A stretch of DNA of 64,000 nucleotides from Elusimicrobiota bacterium (GCA_016207665.1 JACQPG010000064.1:24397-88396), one strand, 5' to 3'; counted from the stretch's first letter, positions 44,897-54,630 are shown. A program made the numbers and translations. The notes: generated from the letters alone by a model not told the origin.

Positions 44897-45738
44897 AGGC
44901 TCTGGAGAACCTGGCCTTGGACGTCTCGAACCAACTGCGGCTTTCCGGCGGGTTGGGTCCGCGACTGCGCTGCGTGTGGGGCTATTACTCGCGCTATGGC
45001 CTGGCTCGCTTTCGGGGCCTCTCCCGCGAGAAAAGCAGGCTCGAGGCCCTTCACCGGCTGGCCGACCTGGGCTGGTCGCGCCGAGAGGTGGCGGTTCGCC
45101 TCCCGGAAGGACTGCTCTTCCATATGGACGCCTATTCGGCGGCCTTCCTGGTCCCGGAGTTGGTGTTCGATAAGGCCTATGAGAAAGACCCCGCCTTCGC
45201 GCCCGCGCCGGGCCAGACCATCATCGATGTGGGCGCCCATCAGGGCTTGTTCGCCTTGAGGGCGGCTGCCGCCGTCGGGCCGGGCGGACGGCTGGTGGCC
45301 ATCGAGCCTTTCCCCGGCAACATGGCGCTCCTAAGACGCAACGCTCGAGAAAATCGCCTGGCGAATGTGACCCTGCTCGAGACCGCGGCGGCCGATTTCT
45401 CGGGCCAGACACGGCTCAACGTCAATCGCCTGGTCACCGGCGGCAATTCCTTGGTGTTCGACCATTCGGATTACGAGGGATCGGTGCCGGTCCAGGCCGA
45501 CACCCTGGACCGCATCCTGGAGGCCCTGGGCTGCCCCGCCCCGGACCTCATCAAGATCGACGTGGAGGGCGCCTGCCTGCAGGTGCTATCCGGGGCGCCG
45601 AAGGCGCTGGCGAGCAAGCCCCGGCTGATCATCGAGGTCGAGGGCGGACCCTCCGAGATGGGGAACGTCGAGGCGCTGCTGGTGTCCAAGGGCTATCGCG
45701 TCCTGAAACGAGGGTCCGTCCTTTTCGCGCAAGAATGA
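44893..45738 (+). CDS. FkbM-family methyltransferase
   Basis: IIDVGAHQGLFALRAAAAVGPGGRLVAIEPFPGNMALLRRNARENRLANVTLLETAAAD...DLIKIDVEGACLQVLSGA; GTG start with GTGA overlap and upstream GGGAG. Confidence 0.92.
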   Translation: MKALENLALDVSNQLRLSGGLGPRLRCVWGYYSRYGLARFRGLSREKSRLEALHRLADLGWSRREVAVRLPEGLLFHMDAYSAAFLVPELVFDKAYEKDPAFAPAPGQTIIDVGAHQGLFALRAAAAVGPGGRLVAIEPFPGNMALLRRNARENRLANVTLLETAAADFSGQTRLNVNRLVTGGNSLVFDHSDYEGSVPVQADTLDRILEALGCPAPDLIKIDVEGACLQVLSGAPKALASKPRLIIEVEGGPSEMGNVEALLVSKGYRVLKRGSVLFAQE

Positions 45739-46913
45739 ATATCGTCTTCGAGGTGGGCCTCAACGTCTCCGGCAAGCGGGGAATCGATTACTACATGGGC
45801 AACGTCATCGAAAGCCTCGCGCAGGTCGACCGGAAAAATCGCTTTACCCTGTTCTCGTTTTTCTACACCGATTTCGAGAATAAGAAGAGCCGGCTGGCGC
45901 AGCCCGATCGCGGCAATTTCCGGCTCTTGGTTCGCCGCATCCCCGAGAGGCTGGTCACGAAGCTCGAATGGGATTGGGGGTTGCCCTTCATCGAGCCTTG
46001 GCTGCTGCCGGAGGCGCCCGACATCTATCACTGCTTCGGCTGCCGCCTTCCGCAGTTGAGACGATCGCGGGGCGTGGTCACGTTCTACGATCTGGCGGAT
46101 GAGGCCTTTTCCTGCCGCGACAGGCCCGATTGGAACGGCGGACCAGCCCGGAACCGGATCATGTACGATGGCGCGCTCCGCGCCGCGCGCATCATTTCGA
46201 CCTCGGACTTCATCAAGAAGGAGCTGGTCCGCTGCTACGGCATGCCCGAGGAGAAGATCGAGGTGATCAGCACGGGCGTCAACCTCGACATATTCTCGCC
46301 CGTGCGGGATCCCGCCCGTCTGGCCGCGATAAAGCATCACTGGGGCTTGCCCGAGCGCTTCTTCATGATGATCGGGCCTTATGAGCCACCCCAGAGGAAT
46401 CACCCCGAGTCGGTGTTGCGGGCATTCTCCGAGCTCAAGAAGGCCGGGCTGCTCCAAGATCGAAAGCTGGTCCTAGTGGGCCTGCGCAATCGCTATCTTG
46501 AGAAGATCCTGTCATTCGGAAAATCCCTGGGCCTCGAGGGCGAGTTGATGAGCACGGGCTATGTCCCCATAGAGGAATTGCCGGGTCTCTACAGCTTGTG
46601 CGAGGCCCTCATACATCCCACCGGATGCGAAGGATTCGGCTTCGGTTTGGAGGCCATGGCCTGCGGAGCTCCGTTCATCACCTCGAATCTCCCTGGGGTC
46701 GTCGAGGCGGTAGGGGAGTCGGCCATCGTGCTCCCTCCGGGCCAGGTCGAGCCGCTGACCGGCGCGCTGCGCGACTTCCTCGGCCGACCGGAGCTGCGCG
46801 AGCGCCTCAAGCGGGAAGGGCCGGCAAGGGCGGCCCTGTTCCCTTATTCGAAGATCGCGGCCCGGATCTCATCCCTTTACGACAAGATCGGTCCCAGAGA
46901 CGGGCGCGCATGA
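45735..46913 (+). CDS. GT4 family glycosyltransferase
   Basis: RGVVTFYDLADEAF...ISTSDFIKKELVRCYGMPEEKIEVISTGVNLDIFSPV...LIHPTGCEGFGFGLEAMACGAPFITSNLPGVVEAVGESAI. Confidence 0.93.
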   Translation: MNIVFEVGLNVSGKRGIDYYMGNVIESLAQVDRKNRFTLFSFFYTDFENKKSRLAQPDRGNFRLLVRRIPERLVTKLEWDWGLPFIEPWLLPEAPDIYHCFGCRLPQLRRSRGVVTFYDLADEAFSCRDRPDWNGGPARNRIMYDGALRAARIISTSDFIKKELVRCYGMPEEKIEVISTGVNLDIFSPVRDPARLAAIKHHWGLPERFFMMIGPYEPPQRNHPESVLRAFSELKKAGLLQDRKLVLVGLRNRYLEKILSFGKSLGLEGELMSTGYVPIEELPGLYSLCEALIHPTGCEGFGFGLEAMACGAPFITSNLPGVVEAVGESAIVLPPGQVEPLTGALRDFLGRPELRERLKREGPARAALFPYSKIAARISSLYDKIGPRDGRA

Positions 46914-48409
46914 GCCGGTCATTCCGGTTCGCGCGCAATGTCGGCTTCAACATGCTGGGTCATCTGTTCACCATCCTGGTTAATTTCGCGGTGGTGCCCA
47001 GGCTCGTCGACTCGCTGGGCCATGAAGGCTACGGCCTCTATGTCCTTCTCTTCACCGTCGGTGCCTATCTCTCTCTCCTGTCCTTCGGAGCCGGGGCCGC
47101 GGTGGTCGTTCATATCTCGTCTTTCAGCTCCTCGGGCGATGGCCGCGCTCTCAAGGATGCCCTGCTGCAATCCGCCGCCTTCCACCTCGGCGGAGCGGCT
47201 CTCGGCGCGGCCCTGCTGGCCATAGCCGCCCCGATCTTGGCATCGCGGGCGTTCAACCTTCCGCCGGAGCTGATGGCCACCGGCGTGTGGATGCTGCGTT
47301 GCGCCGCGGCGGCGGCGATCTGCGTCTGCCTGCTGCATTGGGCCCTGGCCGTGATGACCGGCCTGCAACGCTTCGACTGGCACAACGCCTTGAACGTCTC
47401 GGTGGGAGTCTCCCTTCCCCTCGGGTCTCTGCTGTTGGCCTGGAAGGGCTTCGGTCTTGAGAGCATCGCCTTATGGTATGTAGGCGCCAATGCGCTAGGC
47501 GCCATCCTTGGGCTGGCCGCAGCCTGCATCCTGTTGCGCCCATTTCTGGCGAAAACCGGTCCGCGCCGGCTCGGACCGGGCGAGTTCGCGCGCTTCAGCC
47601 TCGGGCTTTGGACCGGACAAATCGCCTCCTCCGTCACCTATCAAATGGACAAGGTCCTCATCGCCAGGGCGGTCTCTTTGCGGGATCTGACGCTTTACTC
47701 GATCCCCTCCGGGCTGATCCAGCGCCTGCAAATCCTGCCAGCCACCGTCGCCTCGGTGCTGGCGCCCATGATCAGCGAGGTCGGCGGCCAGGACGCCGAG
47801 GAGACGCTGCGCCGCATGTATCTCAAATCCGTGCGCTTCCTGTTGTGGGTCATGCTGCCTCTGGACGCTCTTCTCTTCGCGCTCATGCCCCAGTTCCTGA
47901 CCCTTTGGTTGGGAAGCGACTTCGGCATGGAAAGCGTCTGGCCGGCGCGGCTGCTGGTGCTATCTCAGGTCTTCTCCATCCTGACCGTGATCCCGAGCTC
48001 GGTGGCGGTGGGCCGGGCCAGACCCTGGCATCTTTCGGCCTTGGCTTGGAGCCAGGCCGTTCTCAGCCTGGTCTGCTGGTGGTATCTGCTGCCTCGCTGG
48101 CAGATATTGGGAGCGGCCTTGGGCGCCCTGGCGGCGCAGGCGATTCCCGCCATCTTTTATCTCTCCGCCATACATAAGCTGCTCAAGCTCGAGCCGGCGC
48201 GCTACCTGGAGCAAGGCCTTCTCCGTCCGGGACTGAGCGCGGCCGCGCTGCTACTGCTCGTCTTTCCCGTCCACGCCTGGGCCGGGACATGGCCGCGGCT
48301 GCTGTCGTTGGTCTTGGCTGGAATGCTCGTCTATTGCGCTTCCACCTGGTATTGGCTGCCTCCCGAGGATCGCAGGCTGATCAAGGACTTCCTGCGCTTT
48401 CAGGGTTAG
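46910..48409 (+). CDS. Wzx/MATE-like polysaccharide flippase
   Basis: MSRSFRFARNVGFNMLGHLFTILVNFAVVPRLVDSLGHEGYGLYVLLFTVGAYLSLLSFGAGAAVV...; ~12+ TM; ATGA overlap. ORF-track N-terminal extension rejected. Confidence 0.88.
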   Translation: MSRSFRFARNVGFNMLGHLFTILVNFAVVPRLVDSLGHEGYGLYVLLFTVGAYLSLLSFGAGAAVVVHISSFSSSGDGRALKDALLQSAAFHLGGAALGAALLAIAAPILASRAFNLPPELMATGVWMLRCAAAAAICVCLLHWALAVMTGLQRFDWHNALNVSVGVSLPLGSLLLAWKGFGLESIALWYVGANALGAILGLAAACILLRPFLAKTGPRRLGPGEFARFSLGLWTGQIASSVTYQMDKVLIARAVSLRDLTLYSIPSGLIQRLQILPATVASVLAPMISEVGGQDAEETLRRMYLKSVRFLLWVMLPLDALLFALMPQFLTLWLGSDFGMESVWPARLLVLSQVFSILTVIPSSVAVGRARPWHLSALAWSQAVLSLVCWWYLLPRWQILGAALGALAAQAIPAIFYLSAIHKLLKLEPARYLEQGLLRPGLSAAALLLLVFPVHAWAGTWPRLLSLVLAGMLVYCASTWYWLPPEDRRLIKDFLRFQG

Positions 48410-49179
48410 GACCGGGGCCGGGCGGCGGCGATCACCGAGGTGCCGAATGGAAGGCGGCCCAGCATGGAGAGCGCCTGCCGCTCCGCCGAGCAAGCGCCAT
48501 TCAAAATCCGGTTGAGCCAGGCCGGCAGCTTGGGAAACTCAACAACGGAGTCTTCGAGCGACGCCTCGACCTTCCCGCTCTTGCGCCTGAGACAAGCCGC
48601 GGGGAACACGAACGAATACAGGTAGCTTGCCCAAACCATCTCATAACCCGCCGACTCGAAGACCTCGCTCAATGAATCGATGCGATAGCGGCGATGATGG
48701 CCCAATTTGGTGTCCCAGTCGGAAAAAAGGAATTGGAAGGCCGGGACCGTGACTATGCCCAAGGCTCCGGGCGCGAGATAGGGCTTGAGCTGGGCCAATA
48801 TATCGTCGGGCCGGGTCAAATGCTCGAGCACGTCCAAGGCCGTGAAAAACGAGAATCTCTCGCTGGGGAGTCCGGAAATCCCGGCTTCCAAGTCCTGCCG
48901 CACGAAACGTATCCCATGGGAACGGCAATAGGGCTCGAGCCTGGGATCGCCGTCGATCCCCAGCGCTTGTCCGGAAGACTTGATCAGACCCGCGCGCGAA
49001 AGATCCTCGGCGATGCGCCAAGTGGTGGCTCCGGGGCCGCAGCCTATGTCCAGATAACCCTCGCCTGCGGGACCGCCGTAGCGTCGCGCGAGTTCGACCA
49101 CCATCCGCCTTCGGTGAACATGCCACCAATAGCCGCCGGCCAACTCCTCGAGCCCCTTGATGTGTATCTCCGGGATCAT
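48406..49179 (-). CDS. Class I SAM-dependent methyltransferase
   Basis: MIPEIHIKGLEELAGGYWWHVHRRRMVVELARRYGGPAGEGYLDIGCGPGATTWRIAED...TALDVLEHLTRPDDIL. Confidence 0.9.
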   Translation of the reverse strand: MIPEIHIKGLEELAGGYWWHVHRRRMVVELARRYGGPAGEGYLDIGCGPGATTWRIAEDLSRAGLIKSSGQALGIDGDPRLEPYCRSHGIRFVRQDLEAGISGLPSERFSFFTALDVLEHLTRPDDILAQLKPYLAPGALGIVTVPAFQFLFSDWDTKLGHHRRYRIDSLSEVFESAGYEMVWASYLYSFVFPAACLRRKSGKVEASLEDSVVEFPKLPAWLNRILNGACSAERQALSMLGRLPFGTSVIAAARPRS

Positions 49180-49907
49180 GGCCGATAGGCCCCGGTCCAA
49201 TCGTTGAGCTTGATGCGGAAGATCTCCCAAAGCGAGCAGACGACATCCCGCAATATCCTTACCTTGGAGCCCGCCTCGTCCTTCCACGTCACCGGCGATT
49301 GGAGTATCGGAAAATCCAGCTTCTTGGCCAGAAACAGTATCTCCGCGTCGAAAGCCCAGCGATGGACTCGCTGCAGGGGGAAAATTGCCTCGGCGGCTTG
49401 AGCAGAAAAACATTTGAAGCCGCAGGTGAAGTCCCGGACCTCCCAAACCAGGAGCAGGCGGCAGAGAAGCACGAAGCCCTTGCCGAACCACTCGCGCAGC
49501 CTCATCTGCCGCCTCACGATGCGGCTATCCCGGGCGTTCCGAGAGCCGATCACGATGGGCGCGCCAGCCCTCAAATGGGGAAGGAAGCCGTCCAGTTCTC
49601 CCATCTCAGTGGACGAGTCGATATCACGGAAAAGCCTGAAGCGCCCCCGCGCCGCGAGCATGCCGGCCCTGACCGCGGCTCCCTTGCCTTGATTGCGCGG
49701 CAACCTCTCCAGCCTGATCCGGGGCTCTCGCCGCGACCACTGGAGCGCCATGTGCGCGGTCGCGTCGCGGCTGCCGTCGTCGACCAAGACCAGCTCCCAG
49801 GACTCCGGGAATTGGCCCAAATAGGCCAGTATCTCCTCGAGCCCGGCCGAGAGCCTCCGCTCTTCGTTGTAAACCGGCACCACGACGGAGAGAAAGGGCT
49901 CAGCCAC
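49176..49907 (-). CDS. GT2 glycosyltransferase, DPM-like
   Basis: VAEPFLSVVVPVYNEERRLSAGLEEILAYLGQFPESWELVLVDDGSRDATAHMA...DIDSSTEMGELDGFL; GTG start 49907. Confidence 0.92.
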   Translation of the reverse strand: MAEPFLSVVVPVYNEERRLSAGLEEILAYLGQFPESWELVLVDDGSRDATAHMALQWSRREPRIRLERLPRNQGKGAAVRAGMLAARGRFRLFRDIDSSTEMGELDGFLPHLRAGAPIVIGSRNARDSRIVRRQMRLREWFGKGFVLLCRLLLVWEVRDFTCGFKCFSAQAAEAIFPLQRVHRWAFDAEILFLAKKLDFPILQSPVTWKDEAGSKVRILRDVVCSLWEIFRIKLNDWTGAYRP

Positions 49908-51507
49908 GCGGGCGCCTCTTCGCCTCGGGCCTTCTGAGCAGAAGCGCCCGAACATTGGGCGAGGAAAATCTCTCGATCGGGGCAAAGCCCATCACCGGTT
50001 GCTCCTTGTAAAAAGCGTCCCTCCAGGCCTGATCATAATCATCGCTATGTATCCTGAGCGAGGTCAAAAGCAGCGCATCCGGGGGCAGATGCTTGAATGT
50101 CTTCTCGGCATCCTCCATGGTGGCGGTCAAGGCGATGGCGGTCCTATCCCCCTGCCATACCACGGTGCGATTGGCGTCGGTATAGATGATCTCATCCTCG
50201 CCGACGTGACGCCGCACGAACTCGCCCAACGCCTGCTGATCCCTGTAAAGCGCCTCCCGGCGAGGGCGGCTCTTCCAGTGATCCTTGATCTCGAGGGCCT
50301 CCCGGCTCAAGAACAGGAACGCGAACAGGGCCAGGCCCAGCGCCGGCCGGCTCTTGACCCACGGGACATTCTCGTCGATAAACTTCCAAACGAACAGCGA
50401 CGCGACCAGGCAGAACAAGGGCGCCAATGGATCGAGATAATGCACGGCTCCGTAGCTGATCACCGCGTTGAACGCGAACACGGGCAAGGCCAAGATCCAG
50501 ACCAGACTCTTGAATATCTCCGCGGATGGAGGCTGGGTGAATCGGGTCAGCAGGCTTAATACCACCACGGCCATCAAATAAGGATCGCCGGACGTCTCCA
50601 CGAAGCGATTGATCGCGTAAAGCGGGCCGGTCAGCGCCTTTTGGATGAAATCCAGGGGATAGGCCAAGAACGCCTGGAAACTGGTCAATCCCATGTAGGT
50701 GGTGCTCGATCGGAATCCCGGGAAAGACGGGGACCAGTTAAGCACATAGAATCCCGGAGAATAGAACCATATCCCCGCGGCCGCATGGTTGTAAAAAGAC
50801 AGCCCGATCATGGGCAACGCCAGGCCCGCCAGGAAGAACGCGACTCGGCGCCAGTCCCGCGACAGCCACCACGCGCCCCAAATGAACCCCGGCCAATAGG
50901 ACTGTCCGGCCAGCCGGGTGCAGCAAGCCAGGCCGAGGGCCAGGCCGGCGACCCCATACCAATAGGGCTTCGCCCAGGCCGCCCTTCCCTTCCAAAGAAT
51001 CAGCGCCGCCGCGGTGATGAAAAAGATGAAGGGCGGGTCGGTCAGGGCATGATAATTGCCCTCGATGATCATGAACGCGGACCAAAACAGCGCCACCGCG
51101 GTCAAAGCCTCCCGGCGGCCGCCCACGGCCGACCCTAGAAGAAAAAGCAGCACCCCCGTGCCCAGCGTCATCGAGAAGGCGACGAACAGGGGCACCCAAT
51201 CCGCCAATCCCAGCGCCTTGTAGGCCAGGCCGATCAACAGCGGACCCAGGGGGCCATGATGCAGGAAGAGCACCGGCGGCTTGAATCCCTCAGGGAAAAA
51301 AGCGACCTGCGCCGGCAGCATAAGACGCGTCACCAAGCCCAACCCGCGCCCGAAATTGCGGGCCGGCTCCAGATACCAGATCGGGTCCGCGTCGAAGCCT
51401 ACGAATCGGAACCGGGCGTCGACGGCCCATAAAGCCGCCGCCGTCAGGGCTAGGGCCGCCAGGGCCGTCCAAGCGGCCGGGGACCCCGCGCCGCCGCGGC
51501 GGCTCAC
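49900..51507 (-). CDS. GT-C/GT39 (PMT/ArnT-like) membrane glycosyltransferase
   Basis: Multi-TM; DARFRFVGFDADPIWYLEPARNFGRGLG...LFLHHGPLGPLLIGLAYKALG; GTG start 51507 overlapping upstream TGA. Confidence 0.8.
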   Translation of the reverse strand: MSRRGGAGSPAAWTALAALALTAAALWAVDARFRFVGFDADPIWYLEPARNFGRGLGLVTRLMLPAQVAFFPEGFKPPVLFLHHGPLGPLLIGLAYKALGLADWVPLFVAFSMTLGTGVLLFLLGSAVGGRREALTAVALFWSAFMIIEGNYHALTDPPFIFFITAAALILWKGRAAWAKPYWYGVAGLALGLACCTRLAGQSYWPGFIWGAWWLSRDWRRVAFFLAGLALPMIGLSFYNHAAAGIWFYSPGFYVLNWSPSFPGFRSSTTYMGLTSFQAFLAYPLDFIQKALTGPLYAINRFVETSGDPYLMAVVVLSLLTRFTQPPSAEIFKSLVWILALPVFAFNAVISYGAVHYLDPLAPLFCLVASLFVWKFIDENVPWVKSRPALGLALFAFLFLSREALEIKDHWKSRPRREALYRDQQALGEFVRRHVGEDEIIYTDANRTVVWQGDRTAIALTATMEDAEKTFKHLPPDALLLTSLRIHSDDYDQAWRDAFYKEQPVMGFAPIERFSSPNVRALLLRRPEAKRRPRG

Positions 51508-52478
51508 GGGCAGCCGCCGCGCTTGACCAGCTCCAGGTCGGATTGGGCCATCATGGCGATCAACTCGTGGAACTTCACCCGAGGCTTCCATTTCAATCTT
51601 CGCTTCGCCAGCGAGGGATCCCCGCAAAGCAGATCCACCTCGGCGGGACGCAAGAGGGCCCGGTCAACCTTCACGTATTTTTTCCAATCAAGCCCGAGCG
51701 CCGAGAAGGCCGCCTCGCAGAGCTCGCGCACGCTATGAGTCTCCCCCGTGGCGATCACGAAATTCTCAGGCCGGCTCTGTTGCAGCATCCGCCACATGGC
51801 ATCGACATAATCGCCGGCGAAACCCCAGTCGCGCTTGGACTCCAGGTTCCCCAAGCGCAATTCCTTGGCCCTCCCCGTCTTGATCATGGCGGCGCCATAG
51901 GTCACCTTGCGCGTGACGTACTCGATCCCGCGGCGCGGAGATTCGTGGTTGAAACAGATGCCCGAGACGGCGAACAACTTATAGGACTCCCGATAATTGA
52001 TGGTCAGGTAATGCCCGTAAACCTTGGATACCGCGTAGGGACTGCGGGGATAGAAAGGGGTGGTCTCCCTTTGCGGGGTCTCGAGCACCTTGCCGAACAT
52101 TTCCGAGGAAGAAGCTTGATAAAAGCGCGTGAGGGGCGATTGGCGCCGCAGGGACTCGAGCAGGCGGGCCACGCCGAGGGCGGTGGCATCCCCCGTGAGC
52201 AGCGGCTGATCCCAGGAGGCCGCCACATAGGACTGCGCCGCCAGGTTATAGAGTTCGTCGGGCTTGACCTTGGCGATGGTCTGGTCGATCGAGACCTGAT
52301 CGGACAAATCCCCGCTGATCAGCTCTATGCGATGCAGGATATGCCGTATGCGCGTGAAGGGATCGTGGCTATAGCGACGCACCAGGCCGTAGACCTTATA
52401 GCCCTTGGATAAAAGCAGCTCCGCGAGATAAGAGCCGTCCTGCCCGGTGATGCCCGTGATCAACGCTTTCTTCGCCAT
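51504..52478 (-). CDS. gmd: GDP-mannose 4,6-dehydratase
   Basis: KKALITGITGQDGSYLAELLLSKGYKVYGLVRR...DELYNLAAQSYVAASWDQP...ASSSEMFGKV...YPRSPYAVSKVYGHYLTINYRESY...FNHESPRRGIEYVTRK. Confidence 0.95.
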   Translation of the reverse strand: MAKKALITGITGQDGSYLAELLLSKGYKVYGLVRRYSHDPFTRIRHILHRIELISGDLSDQVSIDQTIAKVKPDELYNLAAQSYVAASWDQPLLTGDATALGVARLLESLRRQSPLTRFYQASSSEMFGKVLETPQRETTPFYPRSPYAVSKVYGHYLTINYRESYKLFAVSGICFNHESPRRGIEYVTRKVTYGAAMIKTGRAKELRLGNLESKRDWGFAGDYVDAMWRMLQQSRPENFVIATGETHSVRELCEAAFSALGLDWKKYVKVDRALLRPAEVDLLCGDPSLAKRRLKWKPRVKFHELIAMMAQSDLELVKRGGCP

Positions 52479-53371
52479 TAAGAGACTCCTCGACGCGCCA
52501 GATCGGCGCGGCAGCGCCGCCCTAATATGGATAGCGCCTCATCCAAACCCATCATGGGCCGGCCCAGCAAGGCCGCCAATTTCTCGGTCTTGAGGCCGGC
52601 CTGCAGAGGCCGGGCCGCCTTTTGACCCAGCTCCGCGGTGGAGACGGGCTGCACCAGGCCCGGGTCGAGCTCCATGGCCTTGGCCAAGAGAACCGCCAAA
52701 TCGGCCCTATGCGCGCGATCGCGCCCGACCACGTTGATGATGCCGCATTGGCTGGAATCAGCCAGCCGCAAGCTGGTCTCGGCCAAGAACTCGTCCAGGG
52801 TGGGATTGCACCACTGATCCATGGGCGCCCGGAAGACCTGGCCCTCCGATAGGCGCTCGAATATCTGCATGGCGAAATTCTTGGAACGGCGATTCCAGCC
52901 GAATACGGCGGTGGTCCTGATCACCAAGGAATTCGGGGAGCGCGACAAAAGCTCTTGCTCGGCCTCCCACTTGAGCCGTCCGTAGACCGAGATCGGGTGA
53001 GGCGGGTCCTCCTCCCCGTAGGGCCCCGCTCGCCCGTCGAAGACGTAGTCGGTGGAGTAAAGGATCTGCTTGGCGTGCCCGGCCCAATCCAACAGATACC
53101 GGGTCCCCTCGAGGATCACCCCCCGAGCCTGGCTCGGGTCGCTCTCGCAAATATCGACCCCTCCCCGGGCATTGACCCCAACGAAGATCAAGTCGGGCTT
53201 ATGCTCCTTGAGGCAGGCCTTGACGCTATCGGAGGAGGCGACATCCATGAGCACTCCGCCCGGGATATGCCTGGAATAATAGCTCCCCAGGCCCTTCCAC
53301 CCCGCGCTCCTAAGGGCCGCCAACAAGGCATGGCCCACCATCCCCGACGCGCCCACGACCAAGGCCTTCAA
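52478..53371 (-). CDS. RmlD/Rmd-like NAD(P)-dependent sugar-nucleotide reductase (SDR)
   Basis: MKALVVGASGMVGHALLAALRSAGW...LYSTDYVFDGRAGPYGEEDPPHPISVYGRLKWEAEQ; TTG start with GAGGAG SD; 1-nt TAATG overlap with gmd. Confidence 0.85.
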   Translation of the reverse strand: MKALVVGASGMVGHALLAALRSAGWKGLGSYYSRHIPGGVLMDVASSDSVKACLKEHKPDLIFVGVNARGGVDICESDPSQARGVILEGTRYLLDWAGHAKQILYSTDYVFDGRAGPYGEEDPPHPISVYGRLKWEAEQELLSRSPNSLVIRTTAVFGWNRRSKNFAMQIFERLSEGQVFRAPMDQWCNPTLDEFLAETSLRLADSSQCGIINVVGRDRAHRADLAVLLAKAMELDPGLVQPVSTAELGQKAARPLQAGLKTEKLAALLGRPMMGLDEALSILGRRCRADLARRGVS

Positions 53372-53470
53372 GGCCGATCTCCTCGATAGAAGTTCTGATC
53401 AAGAACGGGATCAGGCACTAATGAATGACCCACAAATTTAACATTTTAAAGACAAAGGGAGGAATTGGGC

Positions 53471-54619
53471 TCAGCCGCGGGCCAGGCTCTCTCGATAAAA
53501 CGACTTGTAGCGTTCAGCCAGGGCCTTGAGAGAGAATCTCGTCTCGGCCAGCTCGCGCCCGCGGCGACCCAGCTCTCGGCGCAGGTCGGCGCGCTCGAGC
53601 ACGGCCTTGATCTTGAGCTCGAGCTCGACCGGGTTTCCCGGATCGAAGAGCAAGCCGGTGCGACCTTCCTCGAGATATTCCGCGTTGCCCCCCACGCGCG
53701 AGGCGATGACGGGCAAACCGCTGGCCAGGGCCTCGAGAAGGGAGTTGGAGAGCCCTTCGGCGCGGGATGGCAATACGAAGACATCGGCCGCCGCGTAGAG
53801 CCAGTGCACATCCTCGACGGCTCCATGGAAAAATACGCGTCCCTCCAGCCCCAGCCGAGCCGCGGTTTGGCGCAAAACCCCTTCTTCAGGACCCTCGCCC
53901 GCGAAGGCCATAAAGGCGTCTCCAAAACACTCGGCCGTGACCCGGGCCCATGTCTCGAGGAATCGGGGCAGGGATTTCTCGGCGGAGAGGCGGCCCGTAT
54001 AGAGGAAACCCAGGGGCGCCTCGGGCCAGCCCACGCGCGTCCTCAGAGCCGCCCTCTCCAACGGACTTACCGGATGATGCAGATCGGTATCGACTCCGTT
54101 GGGAACGATCTCGACGGTCGGATCGCCCAGCGCCTGGCGGGCCTCGGCCGCGATATCCGAGGTCACGGCGAAAAAGCGCGGCTTTATCCGGGACAGCCAG
54201 CGGAGCTTGAGCCGCCCCGCCCAGGTTCCGCGCGACAATGAGATCTCCCCCACCCCGCGGCCGCCTCCGAGCTTGACGAATACCGGCTTGCCCAGGGCTT
54301 GCCCGATCCAACACGCGGCCAGGGCGGGAGAGCCGGCCAAATGCACATGGATGATGTCATAGCTGTGGCGCCTAAGAATTAGGAAGGCCGCGAGCGAAAA
54401 CAGGAAGGTCCCGGCGTTCAATAGCCCGGGTCCGAAACAGAACAGGCGATGCACCGGCACTCCCCTCACCTGGCCGCCGGAGGGCAGGCCTCGGCGACGG
54501 CGCGTGGCGACCTGCACCTTGACGCCTCTCCTGGCGAGGGCGACGGAAAGCTCCAGGGCCTGCTTCTCCGCGCCGCCCACATGAGGAAAGAAGCTGGCGC
54601 TCACCATGAGCACGGACAC
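53471..54619 (-). CDS. GT4 family glycosyltransferase
   Basis: VSVLMVSASFFPHVGGAEKQALELSVALARRGVKVQVATRR...GFLYTGRLSAEKSLPRFLETWARV...VFVLPSRAEGLSNSLLEALASGLPVIASRVGGNAEYLEEGRTGLLFDPGN. N-terminal extension of the ORF-track call rejected. Confidence 0.92.
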   Translation of the reverse strand: MSVLMVSASFFPHVGGAEKQALELSVALARRGVKVQVATRRRRGLPSGGQVRGVPVHRLFCFGPGLLNAGTFLFSLAAFLILRRHSYDIIHVHLAGSPALAACWIGQALGKPVFVKLGGGRGVGEISLSRGTWAGRLKLRWLSRIKPRFFAVTSDIAAEARQALGDPTVEIVPNGVDTDLHHPVSPLERAALRTRVGWPEAPLGFLYTGRLSAEKSLPRFLETWARVTAECFGDAFMAFAGEGPEEGVLRQTAARLGLEGRVFFHGAVEDVHWLYAAADVFVLPSRAEGLSNSLLEALASGLPVIASRVGGNAEYLEEGRTGLLFDPGNPVELELKIKAVLERADLRRELGRRGRELAETRFSLKALAERYKSFYRESLARG

Positions 54620-54630
54620 GGGAGTTGGGC

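Noticed and set aside
46598-48409. 603-aa ORF-track start for the flippase
   Set aside because: N-terminal ~104 aa overlaps the GT4 gene out of frame; ATG 46910 gives a normal Wzx N-terminus and ATGA coupling.
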